Shown in pieces: positions 8,654 to 17,207 of a stretch of 64,000 nucleotides of DNA. The DNA comes from Hypericibacter terrae (lineage in GTDB: Bacteria > Pseudomonadota > Alphaproteobacteria > Dongiales > Dongiaceae), in assembly GCF_008728855.1 (NCBI RefSeq), contig NZ_CP042906.1:2108001-2172000 (forward strand), read 5' to 3'. The first letter of the stretch is position 1. Each line of letters opens with the position of its first letter. The notes beneath the pieces are model-generated. The model did no database searches and was not told the DNA's origin. It saw only the letters and a program-made list of their open reading frames with translations. The position numbers and the translations under genes were made by a program.

Positions 8654-8679
8654 CGCCCGTCATATCTGGTTGACGGGCG
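8654..8679. promoter_or_regulatory. 9-bp perfect inverted repeat upstream of the dienelactone hydrolase gene
   Basis: CGCCCGTCA at 8654-8662 is repeated as its exact reverse complement TGACGGGCG at 8671-8679 with an 8-nt spacer, about 50 nt before the ATG at 8731. The right arm overlaps a TTGACG that could be a -35 hexamer, which would make this an operator position. No regulator can be named. Confidence 0.4.
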
Positions 8680-8730
8680 GCCGGCGACCTATGTGATCCT
8701 CTGCGACAGAGAATATCGGCGGAGGATTCA

Positions 8731-9582
8731 ATGCGTCAGGACATCATCGATCTCTACGACGCCTTCACCCACGGCAATATGGGCCGGCGGGCTTTCATGG
8801 AACGCCTGACGAAGCTGACCGGCAGCGCCGCCGCGGCCCTGGCCGCGGTAAAGCTGCTGCAGCCCGATTCCGCCGCGGCCGCCATGATCGCGGAGAACGA
8901 TCCTCGTCTCGTCATCGATACCGTGACCATCGATGGCGGTCCCAAAGCCTATTGGGCCAAGCCCGCGGGCGGCGGCGATTCGTTGCCGGGCGTGGTCGTG
9001 ATCCATGAGAACCGGGGCCTCACGCCCTATATCCAGGACGTCGCCCGTCGCGCGGCGGTCGAGGGCTTCTCGGCCCTGGCGCCGGATCTTCTGAGTGCGT
9101 CGGGCGGTACGCCGTCCGATCCCGACCAGGCGCGCGACATGATCGGTACGCTGGCGCCGGCGCAAACGGTCGAGGACATCCGCACCACCATCAACTGGCT
9201 GCGCTCGCGGCCCGACAGCAATGGCAAAGTGGGGCTCGTCGGCTTCTGCTGGGGCGGCGGCATGGTCAATCTCGTGGCGGAGGCCGAGCCGACGCTGGAC
9301 GCGGCCGTGGCCTTTTACGGGCCAATCCCGCCGCTGGATCAGGTGGCGAATATCCGCGCGCCCCTGCTGCTGCATTATGCCGGTCTCGATGAACGCATCG
9401 ATGCCGGCGTGCCGGGCTATCGCAAGGCGCTGGACGATGCGGGTGTGAAATACGAGATCTACATGTATGACGGCGTCAATCACGCCTTCCACAACGACAC
9501 CTCGGCCGAGCGTTACGCGCCCGACGCCGCCAAGCTGGCCTGGCAGCGCACCATAGATTTCTTCAAGAGCCACCTGATTTGA
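8731..9582 (+). CDS. Dienelactone hydrolase family protein with exported-type N-terminus
   Basis: Alpha/beta hydrolase of the dienelactone hydrolase (carboxymethylenebutenolidase) family, 283 residues. The nucleophile elbow GFCWGG gives Cys173; the acid is Asp220 (in HYAGLDERID) and the base His251 (in GVNHAFHN), completing a Cys-Asp-His triad. The N-terminal ~50 residues precede the domain and contain GRRAFMERLTKL followed by an Ala-rich hydrophobic run, similar to twin-arginine leaders seen in exported members. Family members hydrolyse dienelactones or other small esters and lactones. The gene stands alone. GGAGGATTC upstream of the ATG is a good ribosome-binding site. Confidence 0.88.
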   Translation: MRQDIIDLYDAFTHGNMGRRAFMERLTKLTGSAAAALAAVKLLQPDSAAAAMIAENDPRLVIDTVTIDGGPKAYWAKPAGGGDSLPGVVVIHENRGLTPYIQDVARRAAVEGFSALAPDLLSASGGTPSDPDQARDMIGTLAPAQTVEDIRTTINWLRSRPDSNGKVGLVGFCWGGGMVNLVAEAEPTLDAAVAFYGPIPPLDQVANIRAPLLLHYAGLDERIDAGVPGYRKALDDAGVKYEIYMYDGVNHAFHNDTSAERYAPDAAKLAWQRTIDFFKSHLI

Positions 9583-9917
9583 TGTTCGGGCGCGAGATGC
9601 TGCGATGCCGCGCGACTTGAACCGGAGCGACGAACCTCATATATGAGGTTCCATGCTCGAACGGATCAACAGATCGTCGGTCTTCAAGATCGCAACATAT
9701 TGCCGGCGCCTTGGGCGCAACGGTGGCGTCCGCGCAGATGATTCCGCCCCTGCCCGGGGTCGGGCGATCGGTTAGATCCCCGCGCCCGGCCACCAACCGG
9801 CAGGGGCGTCCTCCTCTCGATAGCAGATATCGATTTCCGCGCAAGCGGCAAGCTCGGCTGCGCGACCTGGCGGTAATGCCGGTCGCGCCGCTGCAATTTC
9901 ATTTTTAGGAGGTCAAG
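9583..9917. other. Intergenic stretch of 335 nt with one long palindrome
   Basis: I find no convincing gene here. It holds the 20-nt palindrome listed separately. It ends with a strong Shine-Dalgarno, AGGAGGT at 9907-9913, four nt before the ATG of the Rnk-like gene. A C-rich segment around 9745-9800 has several short GC dyads but no U-run terminator. Confidence 0.5.
9632..9651. promoter_or_regulatory. 20-nt perfect palindrome (operator or hairpin candidate)
   Basis: GAACCTCATA followed immediately by its exact reverse complement TATGAGGTTC, with no spacer. Such an AT-cored perfect dyad is unusual in this GC-rich context. It lies 50 nt after the dienelactone hydrolase stop and 267 nt before the Rnk-like gene. 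With no loop and no U-run it suits a dimeric DNA-binding protein better than a terminator. The cognate protein is unknown. Confidence 0.5.
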
Positions 9918-10340
9918 ATGGGCCAGATGGATTCTTCCGCGCTGTTGCCGTGGATCAGGATCGAGAAGCGGGATTACGAGCAGCTGGATGTCCTGGTTGG
10001 CTCGACAGCCAAGCATCGGAATGGCGAGGTCGTGGACTACCTCGTGGGCGAGCTGGTTCGCGCCGAGATTGTCGAAGATGGGGGCTTGCCGGGTTCCGTC
10101 GTCGGTATGGGCTCGCGCGTCACGTTCCGCGATGAAGGAACGGGCGTGAAGCGGACCGTCACGCTGGTCTTCCCGTCGGAGAAAGCCCGTCATGCGGACG
10201 GCGTTTCCGTTCTGACGCCGGTGGGCGCGGCGCTGATCGGTCTTTCCGAATCCCAGTCGATCGCCTATCGGGGCGCGGATGGACGGACGCGCATCATCAC
10301 CGTGATGGAGGTATGGCCGGTGGGCGCCCGTACGGAGTGA
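9918..10340 (+). CDS. Rnk/GreA-C domain protein (nucleoside diphosphate kinase regulator-like)
   Basis: 140 residues with a short helical N-terminus (IRIEKRDYEQLDVLV), then a GreA/GreB C-terminal FKBP-like fold: MGSRVTFRDEGTGVKRTVTLVFPSEK, shown by the G-S-x-V-x-F and V-T-L-V-x-P-x-E-A pattern, then VSVLTPVGAALIGLSESQSI. This matches Rnk, a protein that binds RNA polymerase near the secondary channel in the manner of Gre factors but lacks their long acidic coiled coil. The role is likely transcription modulation. The start is fixed by AGGAGGT four nt upstream. It stands alone between two intergenic regions. Confidence 0.85.
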   Translation: MGQMDSSALLPWIRIEKRDYEQLDVLVGSTAKHRNGEVVDYLVGELVRAEIVEDGGLPGSVVGMGSRVTFRDEGTGVKRTVTLVFPSEKARHADGVSVLTPVGAALIGLSESQSIAYRGADGRTRIITVMEVWPVGARTE

Positions 10341-10418
10341 CGGCAGGGCGCGATCGAGAGACGGCGAGTTGGATGGGTTTACGGCGGCCGGCTAAATCGC
10401 GTCGGCTGCCGGACCTGT

Positions 10419-11222
10419 CTAACCGGCAACTCGCAGCGCGCGATTGGGAGCGCCGCCCAGCGACGCGGACAGCTTGTCGGCATGCCGCCGGACGATCTGG
10501 CCCAGCTCCTCGATCCGGCTGCTTTCCTGTCGGGTCTTGAGGCCCGTGACGCTGATGGCGCCGGTGGCGACGTCGGTGCGGTCATAGACGCAGGCGCCGA
10601 CGCAGATCACACCCTCCACGTCTTCCTCGTCGTCGACGGCATAACCGCGCTCATTGACGGTCGTAAGTTCCCGCAGCATGGCGGCCAGGGTGGTGATGGT
10701 GTGAGGCGTGCGCCGCGGCAGGCCGGTCTGGCGCAGGATGCCCTCGGCGTCGCGCCGCGCCATCGCGGCCAGCATGGCCTTGCCGACGGCGGAGCAATGC
10801 GGCGATTCACGCCGGCCCAGCGCGTCGCCGAAGCGAACGGTTCCCGGGCCGTCGACGCGCCCGACCACGACCGCATAGGCGCCGTCGAGAACGGCGACGC
10901 GCGAGGTCATCCCGGTCTCTTCCGTCATCTCGCGCAGGATCGGCAGCGCCAGGTCGGAAAGCGAAAGGTTCGCCACGGCGAGCTCGCCCAGCCGCGCCAG
11001 GGTCAATCCCAGGCGGTAGCGCCGGCTCTGGCCTTCGCCGACATCGGCGATGACGCCATGCGCCAGGAGCGTCTGCAGGATGGCGTAGGTGGCCGCCTTC
11101 GACAGCGTCAGGTCGCGGGCGAGATCGCTCAGCCGCGCGCCGTCGCGGCCCTGGCGTGCGATCAGCTCCAGGAGATCCAAGGCTCGGCCTAGGCTTTGCA
11201 CCCGGTAACGTTCGTCGGTCAT
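10419..11222 (-). CDS. IclR family transcriptional regulator
   Basis: 267 residues. The N-terminal winged helix-turn-helix (residues ~8-70) contains LGRALDLLELIA, LSDLARDLTLSKAATYAILQTL and a YRLGL wing. The C-terminal IclR effector domain (~85-255) contains CSAVGKAMLAAM, an LPRRTPHTITTL block, ERGYAVDDEEDVEGVICVGA and AISVTGL, all standard positions. It is divergent from the dehydratase gene at 11412. The intergenic region carries a promoter and a GTTCGG/CCGAAC dyad, so it most likely controls the sugar-acid operon and is released or activated by a pathway intermediate. That effector role is inferred from organisation. Confidence 0.92.
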   Translation of the reverse strand: MTDERYRVQSLGRALDLLELIARQGRDGARLSDLARDLTLSKAATYAILQTLLAHGVIADVGEGQSRRYRLGLTLARLGELAVANLSLSDLALPILREMTEETGMTSRVAVLDGAYAVVVGRVDGPGTVRFGDALGRRESPHCSAVGKAMLAAMARRDAEGILRQTGLPRRTPHTITTLAAMLRELTTVNERGYAVDDEEDVEGVICVGACVYDRTDVATGAISVTGLKTRQESSRIEELGQIVRRHADKLSASLGGAPNRALRVAG

Positions 11223-11295
11223 GACACCCGCTTGTCAGATTTCCGGCCACCCGGCCCGTGCTAGGCTGGCCCGCTCGCGTTTTCGACCGGGTCTG

Positions 11296-11361
11296 TTGAC
11301 TTCGCTCGGACCGGCCACTTACTCTATTAGCAATACAAAACCACGTTCGGCAATACCGAAC
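11296..11361 (+). promoter_or_regulatory. Promoter and IclR-type operator candidate of the sugar-acid operon
   Basis: TTGACT at 11296-11301 and TACTCT at 11320-11325, 18 nt apart, form a plausible sigma-70 promoter. Just downstream, GTTCGG at 11345-11350 and CCGAAC at 11356-11361 form a perfect dyad with a 5-nt spacer, placed to block transcription at or after the start. CAATAC occurs three times (11331, 11351, 11362), one copy overlapping the dyad spacer. Confidence 0.55.
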
Positions 11362-11411
11362 CAATACGAAGCTCCTTCGCCATCAAGGGGCGGGCAGGAG
11401 GCAAGGCGCAC

Positions 11412-13142
11412 ATGGCGGACAAGCCGAAGAAACTGCGATCCACCGACTGGTTCGGCGGCGAAGGCAAGAACGCCTTCATGCACCGCAGCTGGATGAAGAA
11501 TCAGGGCCTGCCGGCCGACCAGTTCGACGGCCGTCCCGTGATCGGCATCTGCAACACCTGGTCCGAGCTCACCCCCTGCAACGCGCATCTGCGCGACATC
11601 GCCGAGCGCGTGAAGCGCGGCGTCTATGAGGCCGGCGGCTTTCCGCTCGAGTTTCCCGTCATGTCGCTGGGCGAATCCAATCTGCGCCCGACCGCGATGC
11701 TGTTCCGCAACCTCGCCAGCATGGACGTCGAGGAATCGATCCGGGCCAATCCGATCGACGGCGTGGTGCTGCTGGTCGGTTGCGACAAGACCACGCCGGC
11801 GCTGCTGATGGGCGCGGCGAGCTGCGACATCCCGGCGATCACCGTCTCGGGCGGTCCGATGCTCAACGGCGACTATCGCGGGCAGAAGATCGGCTCCGGC
11901 ACCCATGTCTGGCGCGTCTTCGAGGATGTAAAGGCGGGCAAGATCTCGACCGCCGACGCGCTCGCGGCCGAGCAGGGGCAGAGCCGCTCGCCCGGCCATT
12001 GCATGACCATGGGCACGGCCTCGACCATGGCCAGCATGGTGGAAGCGCTCGGCATCGGCATGACCGACAACGCCGCTTTGCCGGCAGTCGATGCGCGCCG
12101 CCGCGTGCTGGCGCAGATGGCGGGCCGGCGCATCGTCGACATGGTCCGCCAGGACGTGAAGATGTCGAAAATCCTGACGCGCGACGCGTTCGAGAACGCC
12201 ATCCGCGTCAATGGCGCCATCGGGGGCTCGACCAACGCCGTCATCCATCTGATCGCGATCGCGGGGCGGCTGGGCGTCGAGCTTTCGCTGGACGATTGGG
12301 ATCGCCTGGGGCGGGACGTTCCCACCATCGTCGATCTGATGCCCTCGGGCCGCTTCCTGATGGAGGATTTCTGCTATGCGGGCGGCCTCAAGGTCGTCAT
12401 GCGGGCGCTCGCCGAGAAGGGGCTGCTGCATCTCGACGCCATGACCGTGACCGGCGAGACCGTGGGCCAGATCGTGCGCGACGTGCCGAACTACAATCCC
12501 GAAGTAATTCGCGGCTTCGACAATCCGCTGACGGAGCATGGCGGCATTGCCGTGCTGCGCGGCAATCTCTGCCCGCAGGGCGCCGTCCTGAAGCCTTCGG
12601 CCGCCAGCGAGCATCTGATGCGTCATCGCGGCCGCGCGGTCGTGTTCGAGAACATCGAGCATTACCACGCGCGCGTCGACGACCCGGCGCTCGATATCGA
12701 CGAGAACTGCGTGATGGTGCTGAAGAATTGCGGGCCCAAGGGTTATCCCGGCATGGCCGAGGTCGGCAATATGGGGCTGCCGACCAAGGTGCTGAAGAAG
12801 GGCATCACCGATATGGTGCGCATCTCGGACGCGCGCATGAGCGGGACCGCCTATGGCACGGTGGTGCTGCATACCGCACCGGAGGCCGCGATGGGCGGAC
12901 CGCTGGCGCTGGTGCGCGACGGCGACATGATCGAACTCGACGTCCCGGCCCGCCGCCTGCATCTCGAGGTCTCCGATGCCGAGTTGGCCGAACGGCGCAA
13001 GAGCTGGGTCCCGCCCCAGCCGCCGCAGGGGGGCGGCTATCAGCGGCTCTATGTCGACCATGTGCTGCAGGCCGACCGCGGCTGCGATCTCGATTTCCTG
13101 GTCGGCAAGCGCGGCGCCGACGTTCCCCGCCATTCGCACTGA
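11412..13142 (+). CDS. IlvD/Edd family dehydratase, L-arabinonate/pentonate dehydratase type
   Basis: 576 residues of the dihydroxy-acid/6-phosphogluconate dehydratase family. The start RSTDWFGGEGKN is typical of the sugar-acid branch (L-arabinonate, D-xylonate and related dehydratases) rather than of IlvD. [2Fe-2S] ligand cysteines are visible at Cys56 (TPCN), Cys124 (VGCDKTTP) and Cys197 (GHCMTMG), with the expected spacing. The C-terminal GCDLDFL tail also fits that branch. These enzymes remove water from an aldonic acid to give a 2-keto-3-deoxy acid. It is the first gene of an operon with an SDR and a GguC/AraD1-type protein, divergent from iclR. The exact sugar acid is not decided by sequence. 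Confidence 0.88.
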   Translation: MADKPKKLRSTDWFGGEGKNAFMHRSWMKNQGLPADQFDGRPVIGICNTWSELTPCNAHLRDIAERVKRGVYEAGGFPLEFPVMSLGESNLRPTAMLFRNLASMDVEESIRANPIDGVVLLVGCDKTTPALLMGAASCDIPAITVSGGPMLNGDYRGQKIGSGTHVWRVFEDVKAGKISTADALAAEQGQSRSPGHCMTMGTASTMASMVEALGIGMTDNAALPAVDARRRVLAQMAGRRIVDMVRQDVKMSKILTRDAFENAIRVNGAIGGSTNAVIHLIAIAGRLGVELSLDDWDRLGRDVPTIVDLMPSGRFLMEDFCYAGGLKVVMRALAEKGLLHLDAMTVTGETVGQIVRDVPNYNPEVIRGFDNPLTEHGGIAVLRGNLCPQGAVLKPSAASEHLMRHRGRAVVFENIEHYHARVDDPALDIDENCVMVLKNCGPKGYPGMAEVGNMGLPTKVLKKGITDMVRISDARMSGTAYGTVVLHTAPEAAMGGPLALVRDGDMIELDVPARRLHLEVSDAELAERRKSWVPPQPPQGGGYQRLYVDHVLQADRGCDLDFLVGKRGADVPRHSH

Positions 13143-13153
13143 GGCACGAGACC

Positions 13154-13933
13154 ATGAAAGGCGACATCGAGAATGGCGCCGTCTATGCCAGCCTCAAGGG
13201 CCGGGTGACCTTCATCACCGGCGGCGCCAGCGGGATCGGCGAGGGGCTGGTCGAGCATTTCTGCGCGCAAGGTGCCCGGGTCACCTTCGTCGATATCGCG
13301 GCCGATGCGGGCCAGGCGCTGGTCGAACGGATCAAGGCCAAGGGGCACGCCGCCCCGCGATTCATCCGTTGCGACCTCAAGCAGATCGAGCAGCTGCGCG
13401 GCGCGATCGAGGAGACCGTCAAGCGCGACGGACCGATCCGCGCGCTGCTGAGCAATGCCGGCAATGACGACCGGCATCGCAGCGAGGACGTGACGGTCGA
13501 GTATTGGGACGACCGGATGGCGGTCAATCTGCGCCACCAGTTCTTCGCCGCCCAGGCGGTGCGTCCGCATATGCGCGATGCGGGCGGCGGCTCGATCGTG
13601 AATTTCGGCTCGATCACCTGGCTGGTCGGCGACGGCGACTGCCCGGCCTATGTGACCGCGAAGGCCTCGATCACGGGGTTGACGCGGGCGCTCGCGCGCG
13701 AGTTCGGCCCGGAACGGATCCGGGTCAACTGCATGATGCCCGGTTGGATCATGACCGAGCGCCAGGTCAAGCTGTGGCTGACGCCCGAGGGCGAGAAGCA
13801 GATCGCCGACCGGCAATGCCTGCCGGACCGGCTCTATCCGGCTGACATCGCGCGCATGGCGCTGTTCCTCGCCGCCGACGACAGCCGCATGTGCAGTTCG
13901 CAGAATTTCATCGTGGATGGCGGATGGGTGTGA
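13154..13933 (+). CDS. SDR family oxidoreductase (sugar dehydrogenase candidate)
   Basis: 259 residues. Rossmann motif TGGASGIGEG near residues 23-32, NAG motif SNAGNDD around residue 105, catalytic Ser in FGSITW, Tyr-x-x-x-Lys in AYVTAK, and C-terminal NFIVDGGWV. A classical NAD(P)-dependent short-chain dehydrogenase. Lying between the dehydratase (11-nt gap) and the GguC/AraD1-type gene (42-nt gap), it probably oxidises the free sugar at C1 to the lactone or acid, or a later hydroxyl intermediate. The ATG at 13154 was chosen because homology begins there; the same frame is open far upstream only as a shadow of the dehydratase gene. Confidence 0.87.
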   Translation: MKGDIENGAVYASLKGRVTFITGGASGIGEGLVEHFCAQGARVTFVDIAADAGQALVERIKAKGHAAPRFIRCDLKQIEQLRGAIEETVKRDGPIRALLSNAGNDDRHRSEDVTVEYWDDRMAVNLRHQFFAAQAVRPHMRDAGGGSIVNFGSITWLVGDGDCPAYVTAKASITGLTRALAREFGPERIRVNCMMPGWIMTERQVKLWLTPEGEKQIADRQCLPDRLYPADIARMALFLAADDSRMCSSQNFIVDGGWV

Positions 13934-13975
13934 GCGCGCCCAAGCGCCGCCTTGAATCCGTCGGAAGAGGCAAAG

Positions 13976-14974
13976 ATGCGTTTGATTCAATATCGCGAGA
14001 AGGACGGGCAGCGCCGGGTCGGCTGGATCACGGCCGACGGCAATGGGGCGCATCCCTTGTCGGGCGTGACGACCGTCTATGAGCTGGCGCAGCGCGCGAT
14101 CGCGGCGGGCGGCAAGCTGGTGGACCAGGTCAAGAGCCTGGCCGAGGAGTCCTCGGTCGATTATGCGCAGCTGCTGGCCGAAGGCCGGGTGCTGGCGCCG
14201 CTCGATCATCCCGAGCCGGCGCGGTTCCTGATCACCGGCACCGGGCTGACCCATATCGGCAGCGCCGATGCGCGCAACAAGATGCACACCGCGACCCACG
14301 GCAATAACGCGCCGGAGTCGGATTCGATGAAGATCTTCCAGATGGGACTGGAGGGCGGCAAGCCGGGGCCGGGCAAGATCGGTGCGCAGCCGGAATGGTT
14401 CTTCAAGGGCGTGGGGAGCTGCGTGCTGGGGCCGGGCGAGCCCTTGCCCTTGCCGGGCTATGCCCTGGCCGGCGCCGAGGAACCCGAGATCGTCGGCCTC
14501 TACATCCTCGACCCGCAGGGCCATCCCTGGCGCATCGGCTATACGCTCGGCAACGAGTTCTCCGACCATGTGACCGAGGCGAAGAACTATCTCTACACCC
14601 AGCATTCCAAGCTGCGGGCCTGCTCGCTGGGGCCGGAGCTCCTGGTCGGCGAGTTGCCGCAGGATGTGCGCGGCAAGACCCGGATCTGGCGCAACGGCAA
14701 GGTCGTCTGGCAGGAGGATTTCCTCTCCGGCGAGGCTAACATGTCGCATTCGATCGCCAATCTCGAGCATTTCCACTTCCGCTATTCGATGTTCCGGCGT
14801 CCCGGCGACCTGCATGCCTATTTCTTCGGGGCCGCCGTGATGAGCTACTCTGCGGGCTTCAAGACCAAGCCCGGCGACGAATTCGAGATCGAGGCGCCGG
14901 TTTTCGGCAAGGCGCTGAGGAACAAGATGGAACTGGTGCCCGACGAAGGGCTGGTGAGCGTCGCGGCACTCTGA
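13976..14974 (+). CDS. GguC/AraD1 family protein (fumarylacetoacetate-hydrolase fold)
   Basis: 332 residues starting MRLIQYREKDGQRRVGWI, typical of the GguC/AraD1 group within the FAH superfamily. The central block FLITGTGLTHIGSADARNKM and a later YTLGNEFSDHVTEAKNYLYT hold the acidic metal-binding region of the FAH fold. Family members sit beside sugar-acid dehydratases and have been proposed to act on 2-keto-3-deoxy-pentonates, so dehydration or cleavage of the dehydratase product is the likely role. The ATG at 13976 follows GAAGAGG; a TTG at 13952 in the same frame is less likely. A PotD-type binding protein gene follows after 43 nt on the same strand. Confidence 0.8.
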   Translation: MRLIQYREKDGQRRVGWITADGNGAHPLSGVTTVYELAQRAIAAGGKLVDQVKSLAEESSVDYAQLLAEGRVLAPLDHPEPARFLITGTGLTHIGSADARNKMHTATHGNNAPESDSMKIFQMGLEGGKPGPGKIGAQPEWFFKGVGSCVLGPGEPLPLPGYALAGAEEPEIVGLYILDPQGHPWRIGYTLGNEFSDHVTEAKNYLYTQHSKLRACSLGPELLVGELPQDVRGKTRIWRNGKVVWQEDFLSGEANMSHSIANLEHFHFRYSMFRRPGDLHAYFFGAAVMSYSAGFKTKPGDEFEIEAPVFGKALRNKMELVPDEGLVSVAAL

Positions 14975-15017
14975 CGGCAAAGAACAATCAATCACCGCCT
15001 CTAGGGAGGAACGACCA

Positions 15018-16046
15018 ATGTTGAACAAGTGGCTGAAGCGGATCGGGCTCGTCATGCTCGTCGCCGCGACGGCAATGATGGCGCAGGCGGCCCACGCGAA
15101 GGAGCTTCGCATCCTCGCCTGGCAGGGATATGCCGACGACGACTGGGTCAAGGAATTCGAGAAGCAGACGGGCGCCGACGTCAGCGTCGTGTTCATCGGC
15201 ACCGACGACGAGATCTGGGCCAAGATCAAGGGCAGCGAGGGCAAGGACTTCGACCTGTTCGCGGTCAACACCGCCCAGCTGCAGCGCTATATCGATGCAG
15301 GTCTCACCACCCCCTACGATCTCAGCAAGATTCCGAACCTGAAGGAGGCCCTGCCGCGCTTCCGCGACCTGACGCAGGTCAATGGCGTGATGCGCGACGG
15401 CAAGGTCTATGCGATTCCGCTCTGCTTCGATTCGATCGGCCTGATCTACGACACCGACAAGGTCAAGCCGGCCCCGACCTCGATGGAGGTGCTGTGGGAT
15501 CCGAAATACAAGGGCAAGGTGCTCGCCTATGACAATGGCGAGCACAACTTCTCCTTCACGGCGCTCACCCTCGGCATCCAGGATCCGTTCCATCTGACGC
15601 CCGAGCAGATGGAGCAGGTGAAGGCGAAGCTGATCGAGCTCAAGAAGAACGTGCTCAGCTTCTACACCACCGCCGACGAGGCGCTGCAGATCTACCAGAA
15701 CAACGACGTGGCGCTGATCTGGGCCAATTACGGGCAGCAGCAGGTCAAGGCGATGACGGACGCAGGCGCCCATGTCGCCTATGTCAACGCCTCGGAGGGC
15801 GCGCTTGCCTGGCTCGACACCTGGGCCATGACCAGCGGCGTCCAGGACAAGGATCTGGCCGAGCAGTGGGTCAATTTCGTGCTGCAGAAGAAGATCGGCC
15901 AGCAGCTTTCCGAGCGTACCGGTTTCGGCAACACGGTCGTGCCGGCGCCGAGCGCGGGCGAGAAGGACAAGCTGGTCTGGTTGCAGCTGGTCGAGGATCC
16001 GCTGAAGCGTTCCGATATGTGGAACGAGATCAAAGCGGCTCCGTGA
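15018..16046 (+). CDS. PotD-type ABC transporter substrate-binding protein (system 1)
   Basis: 342 residues with a clear Sec signal peptide (Lys-rich start, hydrophobic core GLVMLVAATAMMA, cleavage after AHA at about residue 27). The mature protein begins KELRILAWQGYADDDWVKEF, typical of COG0687. Further blocks: VFIGTDDEIWAKIK, FDSIGLIYDTDKVKPAPTS and YKGKVLAYDNGEHN. GGGAGGA lies 7 nt before the ATG. It is the first gene of a complete transporter (ATPase 16107, permeases 17204 and 18082) and directly follows the sugar-acid enzymes. The ligand may therefore be a sugar acid or related carboxylate rather than a polyamine; this is inference. Confidence 0.87.
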   Translation: MLNKWLKRIGLVMLVAATAMMAQAAHAKELRILAWQGYADDDWVKEFEKQTGADVSVVFIGTDDEIWAKIKGSEGKDFDLFAVNTAQLQRYIDAGLTTPYDLSKIPNLKEALPRFRDLTQVNGVMRDGKVYAIPLCFDSIGLIYDTDKVKPAPTSMEVLWDPKYKGKVLAYDNGEHNFSFTALTLGIQDPFHLTPEQMEQVKAKLIELKKNVLSFYTTADEALQIYQNNDVALIWANYGQQQVKAMTDAGAHVAYVNASEGALAWLDTWAMTSGVQDKDLAEQWVNFVLQKKIGQQLSERTGFGNTVVPAPSAGEKDKLVWLQLVEDPLKRSDMWNEIKAAP

Positions 16047-16106
16047 CGTCGGGACGCGCGCGCCTCGCCGGCATCGGGGCGCGCGCGTGACCATCATCGG
16101 CCCAAT

Positions 16107-17207
16107 ATGAAAAGTTCCGGGATCCTCCTCGAGCTCCAGGGTGTGTCGAAATCCTACGGGGCCGTGAAGGTCCTGGAGGCGGTGGACCTCGCCGTGCGCG
16201 ACGGCGAGTTCATCACGATCCTCGGCCCCTCTGGCTCGGGCAAGACGACCATCCTGCGCATGATCGGCGGCTTCACCCAACCGTCCGGCGGCCAGATCCT
16301 GCTGGACGGGAAGGATATCGTCGCGCAGCCCATCAATCGGCGGCCATTCAATACGGTGTTCCAGGATTACGCGCTGTTTCCCCATATGACCGTGGCCGCC
16401 AATGTCGGCTATGGCCTGCGCGTGCGTGGCGAGGCGCGCGACGAGATCGCGCGGCGGGTCAAGGAAGCGCTCGCCCTGGTTCAGCTTGGCGATCTGGCGG
16501 AGCGCTATCCGTCCCAGATATCGGGCGGGCAGCGGCAGCGCGTGGCGCTCGCCCGCGCCATCATCTGCCAGCCGCGCCTGATCCTGCTGGATGAACCGCT
16601 GGCGGCGCTCGATCTGGCCTTGCGGCGGCAGATGCAGGAGTTCCTGAAAGAGATCCAGCGTCAGATCCGCACCACCTTTCTATTCGTCACGCACGATCAG
16701 GAGGAGGCCATCGCCATGGCCGACCGGATCTGCGTGATGAACGAGGGGCGGATTCTGCAGCTCGGAAGCGCGCATGATGTGTATTACCGCCCGACTTCCG
16801 AATTCGTTGCCCGCTTTTTCGGCGAGAACAACCTCATCGAAGGCCGCCTTGAAGAGAGTCAAGGCGAGTGGCGCTGGATCGCCACGCCGATCGGAAGGCT
16901 GCGCTGTGCCGTCGATGGCCAGCCGGAGCTTGCGACGGCAACCCGGGGACGGCGCGCCTTCGCAGTGTTCCGGCCGGAGTCGGTGGCGGCGGGCGCGCCG
17001 GCGGGGGGTGACAACCATGTCGAAGGCACGGTTACCCATGTGTCCTTCGGGGGAGCCAGCACCTCGATCAGCCTGTCTGTCGGCGAGGGCGGTCGTACCA
17101 AGTTTCTGCTCCGCTGGCCGAGCCGCGCGGAAGGAGTCTCGATCTCGCCGGGTCAGCGCATGGCCGCCCATTGGCGTCCGACCGATTGCCGCCTGGTGCT
17201 GGCATGA
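16107..17207 (+). CDS. ABC transporter ATP-binding protein, PotA-like (system 1)
   Basis: 366 residues. Walker A GPSGSGKTT (about residues 37-45), Q-loop in FQDYALFPHM, signature ISGGQRQRVALARA, Walker B LILLDEPLAALD, and H-loop FVTHDQEEA. A C-terminal TOBE_2-type domain follows from about residue 275, as in PotA and other members of the CUT1/spermidine ATPase family. Cytoplasmic energiser of the importer. It overlaps the next permease gene by the 4-nt ATGA at 17204-17207, so translation is coupled. No good Shine-Dalgarno is seen at the ATG. Confidence 0.93.
   Translation: MKSSGILLELQGVSKSYGAVKVLEAVDLAVRDGEFITILGPSGSGKTTILRMIGGFTQPSGGQILLDGKDIVAQPINRRPFNTVFQDYALFPHMTVAANVGYGLRVRGEARDEIARRVKEALALVQLGDLAERYPSQISGGQRQRVALARAIICQPRLILLDEPLAALDLALRRQMQEFLKEIQRQIRTTFLFVTHDQEEAIAMADRICVMNEGRILQLGSAHDVYYRPTSEFVARFFGENNLIEGRLEESQGEWRWIATPIGRLRCAVDGQPELATATRGRRAFAVFRPESVAAGAPAGGDNHVEGTVTHVSFGGASTSISLSVGEGGRTKFLLRWPSRAEGVSISPGQRMAAHWRPTDCRLVLA

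Noticed and set aside
13049-15271. Minus-strand 740-codon frame across the SDR and GguC/AraD1-type genes
   Set aside because: It crosses two real genes and an intergenic gap and lacks homology.
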